In this document: positions 35,548 through 43,344 of the stretch, in pieces
Layout: the number at the start of each line of letters is the position of its first letter
Numbering within the stretch: position 1 is the stretch's first letter
Assembly (NCBI RefSeq): GCF_030145145.1
Contig: NZ_JAQYWD010000022.1
Span: 41,611 to 105,610, forward strand
Direction: 5' to 3'
Length of the DNA stretch: 64,000 nt
From: Desulfobacula sp.
GTDB lineage: Bacteria; Desulfobacterota; Desulfobacteria; Desulfobacterales; Desulfobacteraceae
Position numbers and translations under genes: made by a program
Notes under the pieces: generated by a model
What the model saw: the letters and a program-made list of their open reading frames with translations, nothing else
What the model was told of the DNA's origin: nothing
The model's database searches: none

Positions 35548-37320
35548 TTAATTCTCTGTGTTTTTATAAGATGACATTTTTTTTAACAATGTTCCAGCAT
35601 AAAGGGCATATTTTGAATTTGGATGGTTGTGTCTAACTTTTTCAAGAATTTGCATAGACTCTGCCTTCTGGCATGTTTGATTCATGAGGGTCCCAATTTT
35701 ATACAAAACAAAGGCAGTTTTGCGTTTTGTATATGCTATCTGATAATATTTGATCGCCTGGGCTGTATACTCTTTTCCCATGCGTTCATCTTCTGCTTTC
35801 ATTGATAGAACAATCTCCGCCGCCTGGCAAAGATTATTAAAGTTCTTTTTTATTGCCAATGCCTTATCTATATTTTCAATAGCCTTGTCATAATTTTGAA
35901 CAGCACTTTCATAGCGGGCAATCCCTAAAAAAGTTACATCTCGAAATTTAAAATTATCTGAATTCGCAATGGCCCTTTGGTAGGCCCATATTTCTGTTTC
36001 ACCACCAAAAGCCTGGCCGTATTTAAACAAAACCATGCTGGAGTCAGGGTTTTGTTTTAGGGTATCTGCCCAAAGACTCTGGCTATTTTTCCACACAAAT
36101 TCTCTTTGGACCGTTGCTATAGAAAAAACAAAGATGATAGCAAAGAAAACAATCCATTGCTTTTTAGAGCTGATGAGACCCCTTTGAACAACACTGCGAC
36201 CATAAGCAACCATACAGATAGCTGCCAGACTGACGGATAAATACAAGTATCGTTCTGCAAAAGGGACCCATGCGATATGACCAAAAGCAATCGGTAAGGC
36301 AGGCGCAAAAGAGATTACCAGGATCATACTCACGAGCAGGAAAGAAATTTTTTTATTAATACCCCAATAAATACTCAACAGACAAAAAGAAAAAAATACG
36401 ATTGAATAAATTGTTGTATTGATATTAGATATGGCAAAATTAAGGGGAAACGGAATAATCATCTTTTTAAGATAAAACCCAATGGCTGGGAAAATATGGA
36501 AAAGTTCAAAGGCATTTATTTTTTCAGCGCTGACAGAAACTGCCGCTTTAGACAGTGTCAAAGACGCATGGGTATAGGCAGAACTCTCCCACCCGTTTGT
36601 CCTCAAAAATGAGTATATAAAAAGGGGAATGATCATAACAATGAACCAAACCATTGCATTTCTCATAACCCCTTTGATCGGGTAGTTATGGGTATGATTG
36701 ATGAGCATATCCATAAGGATGATGATAGGAATACCTGCCAGGGCGTTCTCCTTACATAGCATTCCCAGAAAAACAGCCAGGGGTGTCAATACAAATCGAA
36801 AAGGATTCTTTATAAAATAGAAATTAACAGCCAAAAGAAAAAAGAAGGCCCCGGCAATGTCCGATCGTCCCGAGACCCATGCCACAGACTCGCAGGTCAG
36901 CGGATGGATACCGAATAGAACCATGGCAAGACTTGCATAAATTTTACCATTCATATCCTGCTTGAACAGACGTAAAGTAATCAAATAAACCAGTATAGAA
37001 TTTTGGACATGAAGCACGTAATTGGTCAAATGATATCCTTTCATGGACAATCCCCAGATTTGACTGTCCAGATAAAAGGAAAGGGTTAACAATGGCCTGT
37101 AATATTTTGTTGCTGACTCACGAAAAAACAATTTAAAAAGATCGAATTTAAAATCTTCACGTAGGAAAGCATTAAAATGCTCCATATCATCCATGTTCAC
37201 AAAACCAAAATAATTGACTGGCAAGTACAGGGCCATGATGAACAACAGGCCAATGAGGAAGGATTGATTCTTAACTGCTTCTGTTTTTATCTTCATGACC
37301 ATAAAAACCGTTTGTAACAT
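35548..37320 (-). CDS. TMTC-like membrane glycosyltransferase with C-terminal TPRs
   Basis: 590 residues. A GT-C fold with about 11 hydrophobic helices in residues 15-400; the first periplasmic loop has FGFVNMDDMEHF (candidate catalytic Asp pair), then YYRPLLTLSFYLD and the family signature HPLTCESVAWVSGRSD of TMTC/DUF1736 protein O-mannosyltransferases. Residues 400-585 are TPR helices (YDKAIENIDKALAI, AIKYYQIAYTKRKTAF). Substrates would be polyprenyl-phosphate sugars and secreted proteins. Its place after the pilA-ABC genes suggests pilin or PilY1 glycosylation (inference). Alternative ATGs lie within the first nine codons. Confidence 0.75.
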   Translation of the reverse strand: MLQTVFMVMKIKTEAVKNQSFLIGLLFIMALYLPVNYFGFVNMDDMEHFNAFLREDFKFDLFKLFFRESATKYYRPLLTLSFYLDSQIWGLSMKGYHLTNYVLHVQNSILVYLITLRLFKQDMNGKIYASLAMVLFGIHPLTCESVAWVSGRSDIAGAFFFLLAVNFYFIKNPFRFVLTPLAVFLGMLCKENALAGIPIIILMDMLINHTHNYPIKGVMRNAMVWFIVMIIPLFIYSFLRTNGWESSAYTHASLTLSKAAVSVSAEKINAFELFHIFPAIGFYLKKMIIPFPLNFAISNINTTIYSIVFFSFCLLSIYWGINKKISFLLVSMILVISFAPALPIAFGHIAWVPFAERYLYLSVSLAAICMVAYGRSVVQRGLISSKKQWIVFFAIIFVFSIATVQREFVWKNSQSLWADTLKQNPDSSMVLFKYGQAFGGETEIWAYQRAIANSDNFKFRDVTFLGIARYESAVQNYDKAIENIDKALAIKKNFNNLCQAAEIVLSMKAEDERMGKEYTAQAIKYYQIAYTKRKTAFVLYKIGTLMNQTCQKAESMQILEKVRHNHPNSKYALYAGTLLKKMSSYKNTEN

Positions 37321-37353
37321 TATAGTGATCTATCTGGATAAGACAGGATATGG

Positions 37354-38208
37354 CTATTTATAAACCAGCTTGCTGGTTGTATACACCCTTTTATTTTCAA
37401 GCAGGATGTATTTTCCCCCATAGGGATCATCAGGAATGGATTCAACCAACCCCGTGTTAATGAGATCAGACAAGTGGTCTGGAAAAACCCCGAATTTTTT
37501 TTTAAACGCATCAATTTTTTTTTCAAGACTGTTCATAACCGTTAATGCTTCAAGTCTTGTCTCAAGTTGTTTTGCCAAAATCGGGTTACGGGTCTTTTTC
37601 AGGATATCCTCTAAAAACAAGATAGCAGGCTTGTATTGATTCTGGTACATGGCAAGCCGGCTGGCAAGCGAGGCAAGATACGTCGGACTTCCAGGCAGCT
37701 TTGCCGCCTCCATCATATATTGTGAGCCCTTAATATTATCTTTTAAAAAATAAAAATAATTAAACCCGATATGGTACGGGACCTTAAAATCAGTTGTTCT
37801 ATACTCTCTTGCCTTAAAAAGGAGGGTGTTGGCCTGATCAATCTTGCCAAAATCCCATGTAAGTAACATATTTGAAAACAGGTAAGCATCCCAGAACCAT
37901 GGATCAAGATCCGTAATAACATCTGAAAAATTATATATATAATCAGCGTGTTTGGCATTGAGCGTCTCATTTTTTATGAATTTACCACCAAAAAAAGTAG
38001 ACGCTTTTAAGAAAAGAAAATCAGATACAATGCCTTTAAATTCCATTGCAGCAAGACCGGTAACTTTTGAAGGCAGGATATAATCCATGTCACTTCTTTT
38101 TAAGAAGTTTTCTCTTTTTACGGAAAGATTCTGTTGAACAAAAAAACACAAAACAATGGAACAGATAAGAAGAAAAGGCGTCAGATGAATAATAACCACC
38201 TTTTTCAA
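37354..38208 (-). CDS. Membrane-anchored TPR protein with pseudopilin-like C-terminus (PilG-like position)
   Basis: 284 residues from a TTG at 38208, with GGAGGG upstream inside the permease gene and the TTG overlapping its stop. One N-terminal transmembrane helix (IIHLTPFLLICSIVLCFFV) anchors a helical-repeat domain (DVITDLDPWFWDAY, AREYRTTDFKVPYHIG, SRLAMYQNQYKPAILF). The end, KKFGVFPDHLSDLI with IPDDPYGGKYIL, resembles the C-terminal loop of major pseudopilins (GspG). In Myxococcus pilG-pilH-pilI encode a pilus-related ABC system, and this gene holds a comparable place. Exact function unknown. Confidence 0.65.
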   Translation of the reverse strand: MKKVVIIHLTPFLLICSIVLCFFVQQNLSVKRENFLKRSDMDYILPSKVTGLAAMEFKGIVSDFLFLKASTFFGGKFIKNETLNAKHADYIYNFSDVITDLDPWFWDAYLFSNMLLTWDFGKIDQANTLLFKAREYRTTDFKVPYHIGFNYFYFLKDNIKGSQYMMEAAKLPGSPTYLASLASRLAMYQNQYKPAILFLEDILKKTRNPILAKQLETRLEALTVMNSLEKKIDAFKKKFGVFPDHLSDLINTGLVESIPDDPYGGKYILLENKRVYTTSKLVYK

Positions 38209-39020
38209 TTCAGTTCCCTCCGGTTGAAAATTATAGAAGCCGATAAAAGAAGGACCACAGAATAAACAAGGCTGTAACACGTTATAGAAAAAAGATAACC
38301 ATAGGATATGGGTATCGCATGGGCAGCGTGTACTTTAAGATCAAAAACAGACAAATTTGGTAAGATATACTGGGTGATATCAATAATTGTATTTATCGTT
38401 TCAGACAAGGCCATATCAGCAGCAGACCTTGTTTTTAAAAACAAAACCACTTCTTCTATTGTCTGCCCTGCAACATAGATGGAAAGGCTGAATAAAAGAG
38501 TGATAAAGGAACTGGTTGTAATTGTACTGAAAAAAAGGACAATGGCATTTAACAAAAAAAGCATGAGCAGTTCAGAATAGATTGCCTTATAAAACTCAAG
38601 CCAGGAAAAAGTTTGAAAATAAACGTCATATTGTGATTTGATTAAAAAAAGATTAACGCTGCTGCATAAGGTAAGCATACAAAACGCCGTAACGATCAAC
38701 AACATGATGCCAAGGTATTTCCCCCATATATATTGACTTCTTGAAAAGGGCTTTGATAACACACAATAGATGGTATGCTTGTCAATATCTTTGGATATCA
38801 GGTTGATTGAAACAAAAAAAGTCAACAAAAGTCCGGCTAAGGTGATGGCCGAAAGATTAATATCAACAGACACTTTATGTAAGTCTCTCATAAACAGACT
38901 CACACCAACAAAAGCACTGCCCATCATAAATAAGGAAAAAAGACCGATGCCGATCAATGCCCGCTCCCTGACACCTTCCTTAAAAGATAAAAAAATTAAT
39001 GAAACCATTTTTGGGATCAT
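38205..39020 (-). CDS. ABC-2 type permease of the pilus locus (PilI-like)
   Basis: About 271 residues and six predicted helices, with the ABC-2 layout: KEGVRERALIGIGLFSL, SINLISKDIDKHTIYCVLSKP then RSQYIWGKYLGI (the coupling segment), and later helices around FFSTITTSSFITLLFSLSI. The ATG at 39020 starts one base after the ATPase stop, with AGGGA upstream; a TTG six codons earlier is possible. It pairs with the ATPase 39022-39750. The position by pilA suggests PilI of the Myxococcus PilGHI transporter, needed for pilus assembly or export. Confidence 0.8.
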   Translation of the reverse strand: MIPKMVSLIFLSFKEGVRERALIGIGLFSLFMMGSAFVGVSLFMRDLHKVSVDINLSAITLAGLLLTFFVSINLISKDIDKHTIYCVLSKPFSRSQYIWGKYLGIMLLIVTAFCMLTLCSSVNLFLIKSQYDVYFQTFSWLEFYKAIYSELLMLFLLNAIVLFFSTITTSSFITLLFSLSIYVAGQTIEEVVLFLKTRSAADMALSETINTIIDITQYILPNLSVFDLKVHAAHAIPISYGYLFSITCYSLVYSVVLLLSASIIFNRRELN

Positions 39021-39021
39021 G

Positions 39022-39750
39022 TTATTTTTCCCTGACAAGGGTTAAAAACAATTTTTCCATGCCCTCATTTTCAAGAACGTGTTGTTTTGTAAAAATACCT
39101 TTCAACGTTCCTGAATCCATTATGGCAACGCGGTCACATATTCTTTCAACATCATTTAATATGTGTGAGCAGAACAGAATCGTCTTTCCCCTTTTTTTTA
39201 AATCTTCAATAAGATCAATGACCATTTTTCTGCCAAAGGGATCTAGACCTGACATGGGTTCATCCAGGATAATAATATCCGGATCATGAATCAGGGCGAA
39301 ACAGATCCCCACTCGCTGGGTCATGCCCTTTGAATAGGTACGCAATCTTTGTTTTCTTACCGCATAAAGGCCAACCTGATTTAAAAGTGTATTTATTCTT
39401 TTTTCTGCTGTTTTTTTATCAAGGCCGGACGTATAACTTGAAAATTTTAAAAGTTCTTCTGCTGACAGATTATCATAAAAATAAGGGTTTTCAGGCAGAT
39501 ATCCCACATTGAGACGGGAGTCGGGGTCAGAAGGCTTTTTATCATCAATAATGATGTCTCCTTTGTCAGGCTTGATAAACCCCATGATCATTTTAATGGT
39601 GGTACTTTTGCCAGCCCCGTTCCTGCCGATGATACCAAAACTTTCAGCCGAATGAATAGTAAGGGAAAAATTTTCAACCGCGATTTTCTTCTCTCTTTTA
39701 AACTCGGAAACATAGGTTTTGGATATGTTTTTTATGCGTATTTCAGGCAT
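39022..39750 (-). CDS. ABC transporter ATPase of the pilus locus (PilH-like)
   Basis: 242 residues. Walker A GRNGAGKST, Q-loop region GYLPENPYFYDNL, signature YSKGMTQR (degenerate LSGGQ, as in ABC-2 ATPases), Walker B IIILDEPMSGLDP and the H-loop FCSHIL. The partner permease follows immediately. It comes after the pilA and small-secreted-protein genes, past a terminator, so it may have its own promoter in the ~90-base gap. Confidence 0.85.
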   Translation of the reverse strand: MPEIRIKNISKTYVSEFKREKKIAVENFSLTIHSAESFGIIGRNGAGKSTTIKMIMGFIKPDKGDIIIDDKKPSDPDSRLNVGYLPENPYFYDNLSAEELLKFSSYTSGLDKKTAEKRINTLLNQVGLYAVRKQRLRTYSKGMTQRVGICFALIHDPDIIILDEPMSGLDPFGRKMVIDLIEDLKKRGKTILFCSHILNDVERICDRVAIMDSGTLKGIFTKQHVLENEGMEKLFLTLVREK

Positions 39751-39780
39751 GGTTTATTCTTTAGTTATAAAAATAACAAC

Positions 39781-39813
39781 AAAAAGCAGACCCGCATTGC
39801 AGATCTGCTTTTT
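39781..39813 (-). terminator. Terminator of the pilA unit
   Basis: AAAAAGCAGA (39781-39790) pairs with TCTGCTTTTT (39804-39813), a 10-bp stem ending in a T run on the minus strand. It lies 30 bases after the PilA-C-like gene and before the ABC genes. Confidence 0.8.
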
Positions 39814-39843
39814 GTCGTTAAATGATTTTTTCAAGCATCCAAA

Positions 39844-40227
39844 TTATGGTGCTGTGTTTCCGGATTTGTCTTTCCAATCCGAACCAAGACTTGTTGCAGA
39901 GGTTGGTGCTGTAAGAGCGCCATCTGCTGCCTGCGCGAGCTCATAGACAGGGCTGGCGCTGGACAGAACACCATACATCACACCATTATCGGTTGTTGTT
40001 TTTGTACTGGCACTGGTTAATGCAAATGCCAAGGGTGTTGTTTCGATCGCTAACAGTGTGCTCGGGGAGGGTGTGAAATTAAAGGCATCTGTCCCAGTAG
40101 TAGTATTTGCAGCAATTGTTAATGTTGTTCCCCCTGTAGTCGTTGCTACAGATGCATCGGCAAGAACCATTGTGGAACTTAACGTCAGTATGCTTACACA
40201 AATCATGGCCATTTTAAAAATCTTCAT
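39844..40227 (-). CDS. Small secreted protein following PilA (PilA-C / Spc-like)
   Basis: 127 residues; signal peptide 1-23 (MKIFKMAMICVSILTLSSTM to LADAS). The mature ~104 residues are rich in Thr, Ala and Ser, with no Cys: TTTGGTTLTIAANTTTG, FTPSPSTLLAIET, MYGVLSSASPVYELA. It lies 53 bases after a very short pilin, as GSU1497 (called Spc or PilA-C) follows pilA in Geobacter, where the two proteins pair. A resemblance in position, length and composition is visible; homology is inference. The AGGAG site is good. Confidence 0.72.
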   Translation of the reverse strand: MKIFKMAMICVSILTLSSTMVLADASVATTTGGTTLTIAANTTTGTDAFNFTPSPSTLLAIETTPLAFALTSASTKTTTDNGVMYGVLSSASPVYELAQAADGALTAPTSATSLGSDWKDKSGNTAP

Positions 40228-40280
40228 TATATATCTCCTATTTTTTTAAATTTAATAAACCCAAATCGTGACCTGATCAA

Positions 40281-40499
40281 TTAATTTGGATATTGTTGTT
40301 CTTCTGCGTAAAATGCTTCAAGATCTGTTCTGCAATTTCTGACATCGCTTACCGATGCCGTGTTAAAACTTTTTGCCCGGTAACTGGAAAACTGGGGGAT
40401 CGCAATTGCGGCAAGGATACCAATGATGGCAATAACAATCATGAGCTCGATCAAGGTAAAGCCTTTCTGATTTCTTTTTTTTCTTAGCCAACTAAACAT
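40281..40499 (-). CDS. pilA: Short type IVa pilin PilA (Geobacter-type)
   Basis: 72 residues: a 13-residue basic leader ending NQKG, then a 59-residue mature pilin starting [20 protein letters not shown] with Glu5. Only a short helix extension follows ([29 protein letters not shown]), without the usual globular head. Aromatic residues lie at 1, 24, 27, 32, 50, 51 and 57, the spacing pattern described for Geobacter conductive-pilin candidates. One Cys (43) is present. AGGAGGT precedes the ATG; a sigma-54-like site is upstream. Its partner gene is 39844-40227. Confidence 0.93.
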   Translation of the reverse strand: MFSWLRKKRNQKGFTLIELMIVIAIIGILAAIAIPQFSSYRAKSFNTASVSDVRNCRTDLEAFYAEEQQYPN

Positions 40500-40892
40500 T
40501 TTTCTACCTCCTAATTTATGGTTGTTTTAGTTCTCGTCTTAAGTGTTTGGTTTAAGTTCGTCTTTGCCAAACTTACACTTCAAGAAGGGTGCCATCTGTT
40601 AAAAAAAAATAAAATAAAACTTAACTTATTGAATAATAAAGTTTTTTTAAACCATTTGAAAAAAAAATTCTAAAAGTTAATGCCCCTGCTTACTCTTTCC
40701 ATACAATTTTTGAAATTCTTTACCAAAATTTGTCGTATGATCCTTTTAATTTGGTCAATTATCGAAAAATCACATCACCGTGTTTTCATCACATGTAAAA
40801 AATATATTTTATTACCCCCACGATAATGGTAAGATTTGCGCTTCATTAGGCTTGAAATCATTAATACGCTCAAAAAGAAACTGATATTAAAA
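40500..40892. other. Divergent intergenic region pilA / ubiA-like gene
   Basis: About 390 AT-rich bases that should hold both promoters. Apart from the sigma-54-like site and the pilA ribosome site, an A9 run (40601-40609) and a long AT tract upstream of it could bind IHF and help PilR contact the promoter. No small gene seen. Confidence 0.4.
40579..40594 (-). promoter_or_regulatory. Candidate sigma-54 (-24/-12) promoter of pilA
   Basis: Minus-strand TGGCACCCTTCTTGAA has a full TGGCAC -24 box with correct spacing to TTGA, where consensus is TTGC. It lies about 80 bases before the pilA ATG. PilR/RpoN activate pilA in related bacteria and both genes are in this window. Confidence 0.5.
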
Positions 40893-41777
40893 ATGGATGC
40901 CGTTGATATGCCCCCTAAATCAAAATTTAGAATTTCCCTTAGACTCTTACGTCCCCACCAATGGATCAAAAATTTGCTGTTATTTTCACCCTTGTTTTTT
41001 TCAGGGAACCTCATTGACCCCTCTTTGTATATTACCTGCCTTGGTGTCATTGTTTTCAGTCTGATTTCCGGTCTGGGGTACATATTAAATGACTGGATCG
41101 ATCGAGAAAAAGACCGGTTTCATCCGGACAAACAAAACAGGCCATTTTGCTCCGGTGCGGTTACAGGGTGTGACGCCATTGTTCTTTCAAGCGCCTTATG
41201 TTTTATCCTGGTATCAATGCTTTTGATCTTTAATTTCCCTGGTAAATTCATTTTGTATCTGGCCGCCTATTTTGTCCTTACGGTCAGCTACAGTTTATAT
41301 TTGAAAAAAAAAATCATTCTTGAAATATTTACCATTGCTTTTGGGTTTGTTTTAAGAATCCTTGCAGGAGGTGCCGTCAGCAGCGTAGCCATATCCAGTT
41401 GGCTGTTTTTAACGGTTTTTTTCATTGCCATGATGATTTCCATTGCCAAACGGGTGAATGAGCTTAAAGAGCTTGGTACAGACATTGCGGAGAAGCATCG
41501 GGAAAGCCAGGTTGGATATTCATTGAACTTTCTAAACCCCATGCTTTGGTCGTGTGGCAGTGTGACATTAGTTGTGTATGGGCTTTATGCCGTTGAGCAT
41601 AGCGATCTGGTCGTTTATTCCGTACTGCCGGCTACCTATGGCATTTTCAGGTTTATTTTTCTGAGCGATCTTGGCAAAGGATCAGATCCCATCAAACTCT
41701 TCTTTTCGGACAGGCAATTACTGCTCACCGCCCTGATCTTTTTTCTGTTTCTAACCATTGTTATATACGCTTCATGA
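40893..41777 (+). CDS. UbiA-family decaprenyl-phosphate phosphoribosyltransferase-like protein
   Basis: About 294 residues, nine hydrophobic helices. N-terminal RLLRPHQWIKNLLLFSPLFFSG and the Asp-rich motif NDWIDREKDRFHPDKQNRP are the signatures of DPPR-synthase-like UbiA proteins (Rv3806c type), which join phosphoribosyl pyrophosphate to a polyprenyl phosphate, the first step to polyprenyl-arabinose or -ribose donors. The start ATG 40893 is chosen over a TTG 19 codons earlier; neither has a clear ribosome site. No DPPR phosphatase or DprE1/E2 gene is in the window. It heads the glycan locus and is divergent from pilA. Confidence 0.78.
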   Translation: MDAVDMPPKSKFRISLRLLRPHQWIKNLLLFSPLFFSGNLIDPSLYITCLGVIVFSLISGLGYILNDWIDREKDRFHPDKQNRPFCSGAVTGCDAIVLSSALCFILVSMLLIFNFPGKFILYLAAYFVLTVSYSLYLKKKIILEIFTIAFGFVLRILAGGAVSSVAISSWLFLTVFFIAMMISIAKRVNELKELGTDIAEKHRESQVGYSLNFLNPMLWSCGSVTLVVYGLYAVEHSDLVVYSVLPATYGIFRFIFLSDLGKGSDPIKLFFSDRQLLLTALIFFLFLTIVIYAS

Positions 41778-41977
41778 TGGACAACATAAAAATGATGAAG
41801 CAACTATACCACATCATTGGTCCGGTTTTATTAAAATTATTGCCCAAAACATACAGGGCTGACCCCAATAGGCCATTATTGAAAAAAATACTGGTTATCA
41901 GACCCGGAGGGCATGGTTTACTGACTGCGTGCAAGATCGTTATGCAAAAACAAAATGAATGTTGTACCAAGCTTTGA
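41774..41977 (+). pseudogene. Truncated GT9 (heptosyltransferase-like) N-terminus
   Basis: The frame starts QLYHIIGPVLLKLLPK and reaches ILVIRPGGHGLL, matching the N-terminus of the intact GT9 protein at 50963-52051 (QLIGPFLLKVLP, VLVIRPGGMGDALLLL). Similarity stops at about 41925, and the frame closes 15 codons later. The nucleotide-sugar domain is gone. It overlaps the end of the UbiA-like gene, so the ancestral gene was probably co-transcribed. Confidence 0.72.
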
Positions 41978-42014
41978 AATCGCAACACCAAAGCCCACTT
42001 GAGAGGTAACATTC

Positions 42015-42122
42015 ATGAAAACCATACAACGTAGAAAGGCCTCCGGCCTTTTTGGTTATGGCAAAGCTACCTTTAGCGAAACACCTCGCCAATATTTGAA
42101 AGGCAAAACGATTTATCTCTGA
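42015..42122 (+). CDS. Candidate 35-residue small protein
   Basis: ATG 42015 has GAGAGG eight bases upstream. The peptide starts MKTIQRRKASGLFGYGKATF and ends QYLKGKTIYL: basic, with no transmembrane segment. The stop is followed at once by a strong terminator. A GGCC-rich hairpin (42035-42051) lies inside. Inverted arms ATGAATGTT (41955-41963) and AACATTCAT (42008-42016) bracket its leader. It sits in gene debris and could instead be part of a small RNA or mobile cassette. I do not recognise a family. Confidence 0.35.
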   Translation: MKTIQRRKASGLFGYGKATFSETPRQYLKGKTIYL

Positions 42123-42148
42123 CCTGGCCCTTAGGGCCAGGATTTTTA
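42123..42148 (+). terminator. Intrinsic terminator after the small ORF
   Basis: CCTGGCCC (42123-42130), loop TTA, GGGCCAGG (42134-42141), then ATTTTTA. An 8-bp perfect stem starting at the base after the small ORF stop. Confidence 0.8.
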
Positions 42149-42176
42149 GAACTGACTAAAATTTGTTAAACGGGGA

Positions 42177-42422
42177 ATGATGGATGCCCATTCTTCAATA
42201 ATTGTCCCTAAAAAATATAAAAATCAAATTGATATGATTTGGGCAAATCTTTTAAAACAAAAGGGCCATAATATTCTTTATGGCTCGGATGAAAAATGGT
42301 TTGCAATATCGATCAGCGTCATGGCTTTGATATTGTGGCCGGTCCAAAGAAGAGCAACTGATTTTTTAATACCGAGTTTAGCTGGCTTTAAAATTGCTGT
42401 TTCCATAAAAAACACGCAGTGA
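42177..42422 (+). pseudogene. Frameshifted fragment in the glycan locus
   Basis: A first part (IIVPKKYKNQIDMIWANLL, GHNILYGSDEKWF) reads in one frame, NIDQRHGFDIVAGPKKSN in another, and TDFLIPSLAGFKIAVS in the first again. So the original protein appears broken by at least two frameshifts. Downstream bases to 42570 include a possible cysteine-rich tail (KKCSCEAQKC), loosely like a GT9 C-terminus, also out of frame. Family not recognised. Confidence 0.45.
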
Positions 42423-42570
42423 AATTAATTTTTGGTATAGAATTTGATATCCATACAAGGTATGGTAACAACGAAACAATCAAATCCCTTGAGTGAAGCG
42501 AGATTGATCATTTCAATATTTATCATTGGGGTGCTGTTTATGACAAAAAATGTTCATGTGAAGCCCAAAA

Positions 42571-43344
42571 ATGTATAAACGATTATATAAATATAAAGAT
42601 TTATTCTATATTTTAATTTGGCGAGAGCTATTAATTCGGTATAAGCAGACAGCTATTGGTGTCCTCTGGGCACTTATTCAGCCTTTGAGCATGATGCTAC
42701 TTTTTGTTTTGGTTTTTGGGATTATTTTAAATATAGATACCGGCGGAATTCCAAAACCATTATTTTATTTTGTCGGACTGGTCCCCTGGACTTTTTTTTC
42801 TTCTTCCATTTCAGCATCTATTGACTCCTTCGTAGCTCATAGGAACTTAATAACCAAGATTTATTTTCCCAGAGAATTATTGATTTTCTCTCGAATCATG
42901 ATTTTTCTGGCCGATTTTACTATCACCTTTATATTGCTGGCCCTGCTGATTATGATATACCGAATTCCATTTAGCATGGATATGTTATGGGCGGTCCCGT
43001 TAACTATACTATTGCTATTGTTCACCACATCAGTCGGGATGATTTTGGCCACGATCAATGTCTATTATCGAGATGTTCGCCTGGCATCTGCTTTTTTATT
43101 GAGATTATGGTTTTTTGCAACTCCGGTATTTTATTCAATTGATACGTTGCCCATCAAGTTTAAATTGATATTATTTTTAAATCCATTAACCTACGTAGTT
43201 GAAAACTTGAGACGGGTATTGCTTGAAAACCGGGGGATTGTCGGCTGGCAGTTTATGATTGAAACGGTTTTTGTCCTATTTCTTTTTATTTTGTCATATC
43301 GATTGTTTATTCGATTAGAAAGGTCTTTTGCAGATGTCATCTGA
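42571..43344 (+). CDS. wzm: Polysaccharide ABC exporter permease (Wzm)
   Basis: 257 residues, six helices. N-terminal YKDLFYILIWRELLIRYKQT, then GVLWALIQPLSMMLLFVLVFG and the GLVPWTFFSSSI segment are classic for the Wzm/TagG family that exports undecaprenyl-linked glycans across the inner membrane. The late FFATPVFYSIDTLP and LNPLTYVVENLR motifs are intact. It overlaps wzt by about 10 bases. A dead copy of its first ~50 codons lies at 52155-52303. Confidence 0.9.
   Translation: MYKRLYKYKDLFYILIWRELLIRYKQTAIGVLWALIQPLSMMLLFVLVFGIILNIDTGGIPKPLFYFVGLVPWTFFSSSISASIDSFVAHRNLITKIYFPRELLIFSRIMIFLADFTITFILLALLIMIYRIPFSMDMLWAVPLTILLLLFTTSVGMILATINVYYRDVRLASAFLLRLWFFATPVFYSIDTLPIKFKLILFLNPLTYVVENLRRVLLENRGIVGWQFMIETVFVLFLFILSYRLFIRLERSFADVI

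Noticed and set aside
42015..42122. Small ORF as an integron attC-like cassette
   Set aside because: The core-site sequences of attC (RYYYAAC/GTTRRRY pairs) could not be placed and no integrase is present.
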